From Chitinophagaceae bacterium (GTDB taxonomy: Bacteria; Bacteroidota; Bacteroidia; Chitinophagales; Chitinophagaceae), in NCBI GenBank assembly GCA_025455665.1, contig JALOMC010000011.1, positions 1-21,995 of the forward strand: a DNA stretch of 21,995 bases, given 5' to 3'. Both the position numbers and the translations under genes were made by a program. Each line of letters begins with the position of its first letter. Within the stretch, counting starts at the first letter, position 1. The notes under the pieces were generated by a model. It searched no databases. It saw only the letters and a list, made by a program, of their open reading frames with translations, and had not been told where the DNA came from. Shown here piece after piece: positions 1 through 7,013 of the stretch.

Positions 1-178
1 CCGGCTAACCAGTAACAGCGCTGCTGCGGTGTGCCTTTTTTCGCTTCCCGGGCAATTGCTGACCAAAAAAAAGCTAACCCCGGTCGGCAAAACGAGCACA
101 GCTCAAATCTTACAAACAAACAAAGGCGTGAAGATTCCTGTCATTCCAATCGGGGGGCATTTTTTCGCCAATAGGCCA

Positions 179-192
179 CCGCCTGCAGGCGG
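179..192. repeat. 14-bp perfect palindrome downstream of the PagL-like gene
   Basis: The sequence CCGCCTGCAGGCGG is its own reverse complement and can fold as a 5-bp stem with a TGCA loop. It lies 17 bases past the stop codon of the leftward PagL-like gene. No run of T follows it on the minus strand, so it is not a textbook intrinsic terminator, although a 3' end stabiliser or weak terminator is possible. The rest of bases 1-208 holds no gene that I can support. Confidence 0.4.
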
Positions 193-208
193 CACTTCCT
201 TTTAAGTG

Positions 209-1306
209 CTACTGCCAGCTATACACCAGGCGCAAATCAACAAAATCGGCTACGTGCCGATGTGCCTTTAGGTTGAAGCCCGCCCACCACTGCCTGGCAA
301 AGCGGTACTGAAGCCCCCAGCGGTGGTACCATCCGTCGTAGTATGGATTGGGCTGGTATACATACACCCCGATGCGCTGGCTGAAAATAAAACGACCCAA
401 TAAAAACTCGTGTCCTACCAGCAAGCCGCCCCGAATGCTGTTGCCTTCGGTTGTAGTATCGGCATCCAGCCGGCGTTGCAGTCCCTGATCGGCGCTCCAT
501 TCCGTGCCAATTGTAACGGCATTGGTACGCCCCACCTGCTTACTGCCTTGCAGCATAATGCCTCCCAAAGGGTAGCGGCTGCTGCTGCCGTTTGGGTTTA
601 CATACCGCTTGGCCATTCCAAACACGGCGATGTCTTTTCGCCATGGTTTTCCCCGCCACAGCGTTGGATCATTTTGGCGGGCACCCCGGTAGTAGGCCAC
701 CGGCTGGCTGCTGTACAGCAGGCCCAACTGTGCTGTGGGCCAGTTGATGCCCTTATTGGGCTGGCGTAGTCCGCCATTACTGATGTGCTGAAAATTGCCG
801 GCTACCTGCAAGCTCCACTGTGAATTAATTTGATACTGCAGTCCGAGGCCATACAACAGATAGGCACCAATGGCCGTGCTATAGCTCTGATTGTCGGGGT
901 TCGTGATAGCATTGTATGGATTGCTGCCCCAGGCTAACCCAGCCGCCCCCCGCATACTAAAGTGCAGCCTGCTACCCAACCGATACTGTGGCTCCAGCAG
1001 GTACGCCGCCATCGCCCCCTGGCCCAGTACCCTGTTATTGAAGTGATAGTAAGACAGCATCCACCCGCTGCGTGGGTAGCAATTACAGATGTCAAAAGCC
1101 GATTGGCCCCGCTGCTGCCGCCACTTCACCAGCTCTATTCCTACAGGGCGTGCATCTCGGGTATTGGCCACCGCGTTGCTGTGTGCTATCACCGATCCGT
1201 AGTGCAGGCTAGCCTGCCAGCCCCGGGCTACCACCGCGCTGTCTTGCGCTGCTGCAGGCAAAAAGGGCATTAGTACTCCACAAAAAAAAACAGCCCAGCT
1301 CTTCAT
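209..1306 (-). CDS. PagL-like acyloxyacyl hydrolase (outer-membrane beta-barrel)
   Basis: Predicted 365-residue exported protein. The ATG at 1306 is chosen because it begins a clean signal peptide (MKSWAVFFCGVLMPFLPAAA, cleaved before QDS); the open frame extends 79 codons further upstream but without a leader. The motif HISNGG at residues 174-179 followed by QPNKGIN (182-188) matches the lipid A 3-O-deacylase (PagL, PF09411) family, whose catalytic His and Ser sit in an HxSN motif. The position where Pseudomonas PagL has its catalytic Glu, 12 residues after the Ser, is Asn188 here. About 165 residues of aromatic-rich, alternating beta-strand-like sequence follow the motif, so the protein is about twice the length of classical PagL, and it ends in an aromatic-containing YSWQ typical of outer-membrane barrels. 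A role in trimming acyl chains from lipid A is inferred from the family. It lies 80-100 bases downstream of the metallophosphoesterase on the same strand and may be co-transcribed. Confidence 0.72.
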   Translation of the reverse strand: MKSWAVFFCGVLMPFLPAAAQDSAVVARGWQASLHYGSVIAHSNAVANTRDARPVGIELVKWRQQRGQSAFDICNCYPRSGWMLSYYHFNNRVLGQGAMAAYLLEPQYRLGSRLHFSMRGAAGLAWGSNPYNAITNPDNQSYSTAIGAYLLYGLGLQYQINSQWSLQVAGNFQHISNGGLRQPNKGINWPTAQLGLLYSSQPVAYYRGARQNDPTLWRGKPWRKDIAVFGMAKRYVNPNGSSSRYPLGGIMLQGSKQVGRTNAVTIGTEWSADQGLQRRLDADTTTEGNSIRGGLLVGHEFLLGRFIFSQRIGVYVYQPNPYYDGWYHRWGLQYRFARQWWAGFNLKAHRHVADFVDLRLVYSWQ

Positions 1307-1406
1307 GCCATAAAAGTAGAGTGACCCCGTTAAGTGCTGCGGCGCAAGTAATAACCGGGCGGAATAAATCAATTCCAGGAATAGCCTTACACCAACTCTA
1401 TCACAG

Positions 1407-2471
1407 TTATTTCGGGCAAAATGCCCACCCGGCCAGGATAACCAATAAATCCAAAACCGCGGTTGATTGCTCGTACAGTCCGGCCCATTGCTTGTACATC
1501 CATTGTACAGGGCTCCACCTGAAGCCAGGTATTTCCACCCCAAACTGCATACCGTGGGTGTGGCCGCTCAGCATCAAATCAATGGTTGAATGGTGCTTCA
1601 GCACCTCGGCTTCCCAATGGCTGGGGTCGTGGCTCAATAGTACTTTAAATGGCACTGCCGGCATGCCCTCCACCGCCTTTTGCAAATTGCCGTAGCTGTG
1701 AAAACGGCCCTTCCCGCTGATATTTTGCACGCCCACCACTCCTATCTGCTGCCCCTTGCGTTCCAGCAATACGTGCTCATCCCACAGCAGGCGCCAGCCC
1801 ATGTGACCATGCATTTGGCGCAGGCTGTTCAAATTGGCTTCCTTATCGGCGTCACTGGCCCAACGGGCATAGTCGCCATAGTCGTGGTTGCCAAAAGTGC
1901 TGTATACGCCCATGGGCGCCTTTAGCTGCGAAAACACATCGAGAAAGGGCTCTAGTTCGCTGGCTTTGTCATTCACTATATCTCCGGTAAAAAAAATGAC
2001 GTCGGCCTGCTGCTCATTAATAAGCTCTACCCCTCGCAGCACCGCAGCCTTGTCGTTGAAACTGCCGCTATGGATATCGCTGATGTGCACCATTTTGAAA
2101 CCCTTGAATGCCTCGGGCAATTGCGGATACGCCAGCTGCACTTTGCGCACCTGGTAGTTATACTTATTGCGAAAGCCGTACAACAGCGACCCAAACAGCC
2201 CGCCGCCAAGGCCAAGGCCCAGCCAACTGAGAAAAACGCTGCGACTGATGCCGGTACCCGGCCCTGCTGCGGGTGCCGCCTGCCGAAAGAAAGAAGCCAC
2301 CCACATTATCAGGCGCCTGATATCATCTATCAGAAAAAACGGCACCGCTATCATTTGCGCCAGCAAAAAGCCGACCGTGCTGGCAAAAAGGGTTTTCAGA
2401 GCCTGAAAAACGTACAGGTTGAGCGCCAGCATAACCAGCAGGAAAATGATGGAACCACTAAGACTGCGCAT
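1407..2471 (-). CDS. Membrane-anchored calcineurin-like metallophosphoesterase, C-terminus frameshifted
   Basis: A 354-residue protein of the YkuE/YaeI-like metallophosphoesterase family. Residues 1-60 hold two to three hydrophobic helices and residues 80-100 another, so the enzyme is membrane anchored. The binuclear metal motifs are all present in order: SDIHSG (131-136), TGDIVND (162-168), GNHDYGD (194-200), LLSHDPSHW (278-286) and SGHTHG (302-307). Family members cleave phosphoesters and some act on lipid head groups; the substrate here is unknown. The reading frame ends with about 24 residues that do not fit the family. The next frame encodes NRGFGFIGYPGRVGILPEIT and then VIELV before a stop at 1387-1389, which is the usual family C-terminus. 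The gene has therefore lost frame after GLYEQS (near residue 336), and an intact version would span 1387-2471. Catalytic motifs precede the lesion, so function may survive. The start is the ATG at 2471. Confidence 0.85.
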   Translation of the reverse strand: MRSLSGSIIFLLVMLALNLYVFQALKTLFASTVGFLLAQMIAVPFFLIDDIRRLIMWVASFFRQAAPAAGPGTGISRSVFLSWLGLGLGGGLFGSLLYGFRNKYNYQVRKVQLAYPQLPEAFKGFKMVHISDIHSGSFNDKAAVLRGVELINEQQADVIFFTGDIVNDKASELEPFLDVFSQLKAPMGVYSTFGNHDYGDYARWASDADKEANLNSLRQMHGHMGWRLLWDEHVLLERKGQQIGVVGVQNISGKGRFHSYGNLQKAVEGMPAVPFKVLLSHDPSHWEAEVLKHHSTIDLMLSGHTHGMQFGVEIPGFRWSPVQWMYKQWAGLYEQSTAVLDLLVILAGWAFCPK

Positions 2472-2564
2472 AAGTAAAAAGAGGCTGAATGAATGCAGGC
2501 CGCAAGTTGCATATTTGCAGCAGCCGGCTCCCGCCGCTGGTTAAAAATGATAAAACTTTAGCGT

Positions 2565-3248
2565 ATGAAGCTGACTTACTACGGCCACTCCTGCTTTTTG
2601 GTTGAATGCGGCGGCAAAAAACTGCTGTTCGACCCCTTCATTCGCTACAATGAGCTGGCGGTTGGTAAAATAGCCTTCGACAGCCTGGAAGCCGACTACA
2701 TACTGCTGAGTCATGCGCATCAGGACCATGTGGCCGATGCCGTGGACCTGGCTAAACAAACAGGCGCCACCGTAATATGTGCGTATGAGCTGATGGGCTG
2801 GCTGGTGCAAAACGGCCACGACAAGGTGCACCCGATGAATACCGGCGGCAAAAAGCAATTCGACTTTGGTACCGTAAAATGTGTGGTAGCTCACCACAGC
2901 AGCGGTTTTGCCGACGGAAGCTATGGCGGCAATCCCATGGGCTTTGTCATCAGCAGCCCCGACGGCGACTTTTACTACAGCGGCGATACTGCCCTTACGC
3001 TGGATATGCAGCTGATACCCATGTGGGGAAACATTCAGTTTGCCGTAATGCCCATTGGCGACAATTTTACCATGGGTGCCGACGACGCGGCGATGGCCGC
3101 AACGTGGGTAAAAACCAAACAGGTGGTAGGAGTGCATTATGATACCTTTGGCTACATCGTGGTTGATAAAGAAGCTGCCAACGCCAGTTTTGCCGCCAAA
3201 GACATACAGCTTCACCTGCCAGCCATCGGAGACAGTATTGAAGTGTAA
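2565..3248 (+). CDS. UPF0173 family metal-dependent hydrolase (metallo-beta-lactamase fold)
   Basis: A 227-residue cytoplasmic protein beginning MKLTYYGHSCFLVE, the hallmark opening of UPF0173 (YtkL-type) proteins. The metal-binding motif HAHQDH at residues 50-55 matches the HxHxDH signature of metallo-beta-lactamase fold hydrolases. Further conserved stretches are AHHSSG, YYSGDTALTLDM with its metal-bridging Asp, MPIGDNFTMG, and the final His in VGVHYDTF. The length is normal for the family. The physiological substrate of these proteins is not established. It is divergent from the metallophosphoesterase (93 bases between start codons) and lies 46 bases upstream of parA on the same strand. 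Confidence 0.9.
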   Translation: MKLTYYGHSCFLVECGGKKLLFDPFIRYNELAVGKIAFDSLEADYILLSHAHQDHVADAVDLAKQTGATVICAYELMGWLVQNGHDKVHPMNTGGKKQFDFGTVKCVVAHHSSGFADGSYGGNPMGFVISSPDGDFYYSGDTALTLDMQLIPMWGNIQFAVMPIGDNFTMGADDAAMAATWVKTKQVVGVHYDTFGYIVVDKEAANASFAAKDIQLHLPAIGDSIEV

Positions 3249-3276
3249 TTTTTTTTGACCAACTGTACAACTGAAG

Positions 3277-3283
3277 AAAGGAG
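3277..3283 (+). promoter_or_regulatory. Shine-Dalgarno-like site of parA
   Basis: AAAGGAG ends 11 bases before the ATG at 3295. Most genes in this window lack such a site, as is usual in Bacteroidota, so this one stands out and supports the chosen parA start. Confidence 0.5.
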
Positions 3284-3294
3284 CGACAAGTGCC

Positions 3295-4095
3295 ATGGCA
3301 AGAACCATTGGAATAGCAAACCAAAAAGGCGGGGTAGGCAAAACGACCACCGCCATTAACCTGGCAGCCAGCCTGGCCGTGCTGGAATACCGCACCTTGC
3401 TGGTAGATGCCGACCCACAGGCCAATAGCACCACCGGTGTGGGGTTCGACCTGCAAAACATTAACCTGAGCCTGTACGACTGCCTGGTAAACAACGTGCC
3501 GGCGGCCGATGTGGTGCTGAAGACCGATATCCCGAATCTGGATCTCATTCCATCGCACATCGACCTGGTGGGTGCCGAAATAGAAATGATCAACCACCCC
3601 AATCGGGAAAACGTATTGCGGCAGTTGCTGGCCCCCCTGCAAGACCGCTACGACCTCATCATCATCGATTGCTCCCCCTCGCTGGGCCTCATCACAGTCA
3701 ATGCTCTGGTAGCGGCCGACTCAGTAGCCATACCTGTACAAACCGAGTTTTTTGCATTGGAAGGCCTGGGCAAACTGCTGAACACGGTGAAAATTGTACA
3801 AAACCGCCTCAACCCCAACCTGGCCATCGAAGGTATTTTGATGACCATGTACGACGGCCGCCTGCGCCTGTGCAACCAGGTGGTAAGCGAAGTGCGCAAG
3901 CATTTTGAAGAACTGGTATTCAATACTATCATCCACCGCAATACCCGCCTGAGTGAGGCCCCGAGCGTGGGCAAGCCCGTGATACTGTACGATGCCGACA
4001 GCAAGGGCGCCAGCAACTATCTCAACCTGGCCAAAGAAATACTGCAGAAAAACAATATGACCCGCATTTCGGAAGCAGAGCGCTACATCCAGTAA
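3295..4095 (+). CDS. parA: Chromosome partitioning ATPase ParA (Soj family)
   Basis: A 266-residue ParA/MinD-type ATPase that drives separation of replicated origins together with ParB bound at parS sites. The deviant Walker A motif KGGVGKTT is at residues 11-18, followed by VDADPQANST (Walker A', about 38-47) and IIDCSPSLG (Walker B region, about 122-130). There is no N-terminal DNA-binding domain, which marks it as the short chromosomal Soj type rather than the P1/F plasmid type. It is followed 113 bases later by parB on the same strand and sits beside dapB, a housekeeping arrangement, so it is chromosomal rather than plasmid-borne. The start ATG at 3295 is supported by an upstream AAAGGAG. 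Confidence 0.95.
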   Translation: MARTIGIANQKGGVGKTTTAINLAASLAVLEYRTLLVDADPQANSTTGVGFDLQNINLSLYDCLVNNVPAADVVLKTDIPNLDLIPSHIDLVGAEIEMINHPNRENVLRQLLAPLQDRYDLIIIDCSPSLGLITVNALVAADSVAIPVQTEFFALEGLGKLLNTVKIVQNRLNPNLAIEGILMTMYDGRLRLCNQVVSEVRKHFEELVFNTIIHRNTRLSEAPSVGKPVILYDADSKGASNYLNLAKEILQKNNMTRISEAERYIQ

Positions 4096-4131
4096 AAAAA
4101 CAAGGGCAAAAACCTGCAGACAGAAATAAAC

Positions 4132-4161
4132 GAGGGCAGCAGCTATCACGCTCCTGCCCTC
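4132..4161 (+). promoter_or_regulatory. Hairpin in the parA-parB intergenic gap
   Basis: GAGGGCAG (4132-4139) is perfectly complementary to CTGCCCTC (4154-4161) across a 14-base loop. It lies between the parA stop (4095) and the parB start (4209). Only a short mixed T-rich stretch (ATTCTTTAT) follows, so it is at most a weak terminator. It could be an attenuator or RNA processing site that sets the ParA:ParB ratio, which is an inference. It does not resemble the canonical parS palindrome. Confidence 0.4.
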
Positions 4162-4208
4162 ATTCTTTATCTTCGCTGCCCGCCGAAACCCGGCGAGCCT
4201 ACCGCACC

Positions 4209-5126
4209 ATGAGCAAGACCGACCAGAAAGCAATGATTGGCAAAGGGCTGCGTAGCCTGCTGGCCAATATAGACGCCGACCTCAAAACCAAGGATGGCCA
4301 CCTGAAAGAAGAAGTTGTACAGAAGAATACAACCGTCATCAGGGTACCCGTGGGCGATATTGAAGTAAACCCTAAGCAACCTCGCCGCGACTTTGATGAG
4401 CAAGCGCTACAGGAATTGTCTTCTTCCATTCGTATTCACGATATTATTCAGCCATTGACAGTGGCACGCCTGGCCAATGGCAAGTACCGCCTGATAGCCG
4501 GCGAACGCCGCTGGCGGGCCTCCAAAATGGCGGGCCTGGCCGATGTGCCGGTGTACATCCGCGATGGCAACGACCAGCAACTGCTGGAACTGAGCCTGCT
4601 GGAAAACCTGCAACGGGAAGACCTGAACGCCATTGAAATAGCCCTGAGCTACAAGCGCCTGATGGACGAGCTGCACTACACACAGGAAGAGGTAGCCGAA
4701 CGGATGGGCAAAGAGCGAAGCACTGTAGCCAATTATGTGCGGCTGCTGCGCCTGCCGCCCGATATACAGGTGGCGGTACGCAATAGCATCATTAGCATGG
4801 GCCACGCCAGGGCACTGGTAAATGTGGATGAAGTAGACAAGCAATTGTTCATTTTTAAAGAAGTATCGGGCAAAGGACTGAGCGTACGCCAAACCGAGGA
4901 GTTGGTGCGTAGCCTGTACAAGCAGGGTAAAGCCGGTGTTAAACCTGCGGCAAAACCAAGCTTGCCGCCTGCCTTCCGTAAACTGGAGGATAACTTAGCC
5001 TCGCATTTTGCCACCAAAGTGACCCTGAAACATGCGAAAGCAGGCAATGGCAGTATTACCATCGAATATTACAGTTTGCAGGAACTCAATAAAATTCTCG
5101 ATCTCGTTGGGGTCAAGGTTCAATAA
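4209..5126 (+). CDS. parB: Chromosome partitioning protein ParB (Spo0J family)
   Basis: A 305-residue ParB CTPase and DNA clamp that loads at parS and works with ParA in origin segregation. It starts MSKTDQKAMIGKGLRSLLAN, the GKGLxxLL opening typical of chromosomal ParB. The nucleotide-binding ParB/sulfiredoxin-like domain spans about residues 42-140, with NPKQPRR (54-60), GERRWRA (98-104) and ENLQRED (132-138). The helix-turn-helix that reads parS lies at about 155-182 (QEEVAERMGKERSTVANYVR), and the C-terminal dimerisation domain at about 255-305. No parS palindrome is visible in this window. The 3' end overlaps the start of the next gene, which suggests translational coupling. Confidence 0.95.
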   Translation: MSKTDQKAMIGKGLRSLLANIDADLKTKDGHLKEEVVQKNTTVIRVPVGDIEVNPKQPRRDFDEQALQELSSSIRIHDIIQPLTVARLANGKYRLIAGERRWRASKMAGLADVPVYIRDGNDQQLLELSLLENLQREDLNAIEIALSYKRLMDELHYTQEEVAERMGKERSTVANYVRLLRLPPDIQVAVRNSIISMGHARALVNVDEVDKQLFIFKEVSGKGLSVRQTEELVRSLYKQGKAGVKPAAKPSLPPAFRKLEDNLASHFATKVTLKHAKAGNGSITIEYYSLQELNKILDLVGVKVQ

Positions 5127-5760
5127 GGCGTTTGTGGCCTTGCTATTGGTAATGCTGCCAGCGCTGCATGCTACAGCCCAACCGCCGGCGGCCGATAGCG
5201 GTAGCCGACCAACCGCCACACTGAAGCCATTGCCAGTGGCCGACACCCTGCGCCTGCCCGATACTACCCGCCGGCGAAATGATCCACGGGTAGCCACCCG
5301 AAGGTCTGCCATGGTGCCCGGTTGGGGTCAAATTACCAACAAGCAAGCCTGGAAGCTTCCGTTTGTATACGCAGCGGTTGGCATTCCTGCCTACCTGTTT
5401 TTCGATAACATCAAAACCTATCGCGACCTGCGGGATGCCTACATCCTGCGGCTCGATAACGACACCTCGAACGACGACCAGATACCCAACTACCTGCGGA
5501 GACTATCGACCGCCGATTTGAAACTGAACCGCGATGCATTCAGGAGAAATGTAGACTACAGCGTACTGGCTTTCATTATTGGATGGGGCTTGCAGGTGGT
5601 AGATGCTGCGGTGTTTGCCCATTTAAAGGATTTTGATGTAGGCGATAACCTGAGTATGCGTTTGAAACCACAACTCAATCCCAATCTGCGCTCCGGCGGC
5701 ATGTCGGTTGTATTTACATTCAAGCACAAATCAAAACTTTCGGCTGGTGCCGGCAAATAA
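5107..5760 (+). CDS. DUF5683 domain-containing exported/membrane protein
   Basis: A 217-residue protein if it starts at the TTG at 5107. That start gives an ideal signal peptide, MGSRFNKAFVALLLVMLPAL followed by HATA and cleavage before QPP. The only upstream ATG (5032) would add 25 residues before the leader and overlap parB by 95 bases, which makes it less likely. The conserved DUF5683 core begins at MVPGWGQITNKQAWKLPFVY, with hydrophobic segments around FVYAAVGIPAYLFFDN and YSVLAFIIGWGLQVVDA. The function is unknown. The gene is regularly found between parB and dapB in Bacteroidota, and here it overlaps parB by 20 bases and ends 9 bases before dapB, so the four genes are probably one transcript. 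Confidence 0.8.
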   Translation: MGSRFNKAFVALLLVMLPALHATAQPPAADSGSRPTATLKPLPVADTLRLPDTTRRRNDPRVATRRSAMVPGWGQITNKQAWKLPFVYAAVGIPAYLFFDNIKTYRDLRDAYILRLDNDTSNDDQIPNYLRRLSTADLKLNRDAFRRNVDYSVLAFIIGWGLQVVDAAVFAHLKDFDVGDNLSMRLKPQLNPNLRSGGMSVVFTFKHKSKLSAGAGK

Positions 5761-5769
5761 GACAGTTGT

Positions 5770-6486
5770 ATGAAAGTGGCCATTATAGGATATGGTAAAA
5801 TGGGCAAAGCCATTGAGCAAATTTTGCTGCAACGCGGACATGTGGTAGTGCTGATAATAGACCAACACAATGCAACCGACCTGCAAAGCGAAGCGCTGAA
5901 ACTGGCCGATGTGGCCATTGAATTCACCACCCCCCATACCGCCATTCAAAACATGCAGGCATGCTTTGCTGCCGGCGTGCCGGTAGTGGTAGGCACTACA
6001 GGATGGCTGCAGCACCGTACCGATATGGAAGCAGCTTGCATGGCAGCAGGCAGCGCATTGCTACACACTACTAACTTTAGTTTGGGGGTAAACATTTTTT
6101 TTGAAATAAACAGGCAACTGGCCCGCCTGATGGCACAGCATACCGAATACAGCGTGAAAGTGACAGAAACGCATCACACCGCCAAACTAGATGCTCCCAG
6201 TGGTACAGCCATTAGCATAGCCGAGCAAATATTGCAAGAACAGCCCACGCTAAGCGGGTGGGTAAATAGCGCCACTGCCGACAAAGGCCAATTGCCCATA
6301 GAAAGCTTGCGCATAGATCCGGCGCCCGGTACACATACGGTTACCTACCGTTCCAGTATCGATGATATTGAGATAACCCACACAGCGCACAGTCGACAAG
6401 GCTTTGCATTGGGCGCCGTGTTGGCCGCTGAATTTTTGGCCGGCAAACAGGGCATCTTCAGCATGCGGCAGGTTTTGGGCTTGTAA
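5770..6486 (+). CDS. dapB: 4-hydroxy-tetrahydrodipicolinate reductase
   Basis: A 238-residue enzyme of the diaminopimelate/lysine pathway that reduces hydroxy-tetrahydrodipicolinate to tetrahydrodipicolinate with NAD(P)H, supplying peptidoglycan cross-links and lysine. The nucleotide-binding motif GYGKMG is at residues 7-12, VVGTTGW at 73-79, TNFSLGVN at 101-108, and the signature ETHHTAKLDAPSGTA at 133-147 holds the catalytic His and Lys (His135/136 and Lys139). The C-terminal strand GFALGAVLAAEFLAGKQGIF is intact. The length fits the shorter form common in Bacteroidota rather than the roughly 270-residue E. coli enzyme. The usual downstream neighbour in this phylum, signal peptidase lepB, is absent here. 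Confidence 0.95.
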   Translation: MKVAIIGYGKMGKAIEQILLQRGHVVVLIIDQHNATDLQSEALKLADVAIEFTTPHTAIQNMQACFAAGVPVVVGTTGWLQHRTDMEAACMAAGSALLHTTNFSLGVNIFFEINRQLARLMAQHTEYSVKVTETHHTAKLDAPSGTAISIAEQILQEQPTLSGWVNSATADKGQLPIESLRIDPAPGTHTVTYRSSIDDIEITHTAHSRQGFALGAVLAAEFLAGKQGIFSMRQVLGL

Positions 6487-6575
6487 CGCTTCACCTGGTC
6501 CGACACTTTTTTTTGACAACAGAAAATTAATGGCACCCAGCAAAGTAGCTGCAGCAAGTGCTCAAACTTTGCAGC

Positions 6576-7013
6576 ATGCAACGCCGTGATTTTCTTCAGG
6601 CCGCCTTTCCGCTTACTGCTTTATCTGCCTTGTGCGCCGCTTGCCAAAAAGATGCAGCTACAGACCCGAACAACAATGGAGCGAATACCGGCCCCGTTGT
6701 AAATAACGACTTTGAAGACTTTGACGTTCGCACTCAATTATTACAACCCGGAGAATTTATCAGTAGACGCGGTGTGCTCATTATCCGAATAGCCGCCAAC
6801 AATGATCTGTCGGCCTTTCAGGCATTTAGCAATGTATGCCCGCATGCAGGTGGCCAACTCCAGTTTGAAGCTGCCAGCAATCAGGTGTGGTGCCCTGTAC
6901 ACGGCAGTCGCTTTACCGCCGCAGGCCAGTTGCTACTAGGTCCGGCAGCCACCGGCCTCACCACCCTCCGCACCGAATGGCGGTTTCCATTTATTCGTGT
7001 GTGGCTCCGCTAA
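6576..7013 (+). CDS. Small exported Rieske [2Fe-2S] protein
   Basis: A 145-residue protein with a twin-arginine type leader, MQRRDFLQAAFPLTALSALC. The ATG at 6576 is preferred over the GTG at 6558 because it places RRDFL right at the N-terminus. A Cys follows (AAC, about residue 23), giving a weak lipobox-like end to the leader. The Rieske cluster ligands are seen as NVCPHAGG and, 17 residues on, WCPVHGSRF, that is CxH and CxxH. Such small periplasmic Rieske proteins act as electron carriers or as sensor-like subunits; the partner is unknown. It ends with a TAA at 7011-7013 that overlaps, tail to tail, the TAG of the leftward cytochrome c peroxidase gene at 7010-7012, so the two redox genes are packed without any terminator space. 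Confidence 0.88.
   Translation: MQRRDFLQAAFPLTALSALCAACQKDAATDPNNNGANTGPVVNNDFEDFDVRTQLLQPGEFISRRGVLIIRIAANNDLSAFQAFSNVCPHAGGQLQFEAASNQVWCPVHGSRFTAAGQLLLGPAATGLTTLRTEWRFPFIRVWLR

Noticed and set aside
1..75. Possible 5' end of a leftward gene reading into a short leader-like sequence (KRHTAAALLLVSR) at the left edge
   Set aside because: There is no ATG; only a TTG could start it, and too little sequence lies inside the window to judge.
2541..3642. Long minus-strand open frames across the UPF0173 and parA genes
   Set aside because: They are antisense to genes with clear catalytic motifs, and their predicted sequences are low-information shadows.
3249..5126. Search for a parS site near parAB
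   Set aside because: No palindrome resembling TGTTTCACGTGAAACA was seen; the GAGGGCAG hairpin has a different sequence and a 14-base loop.
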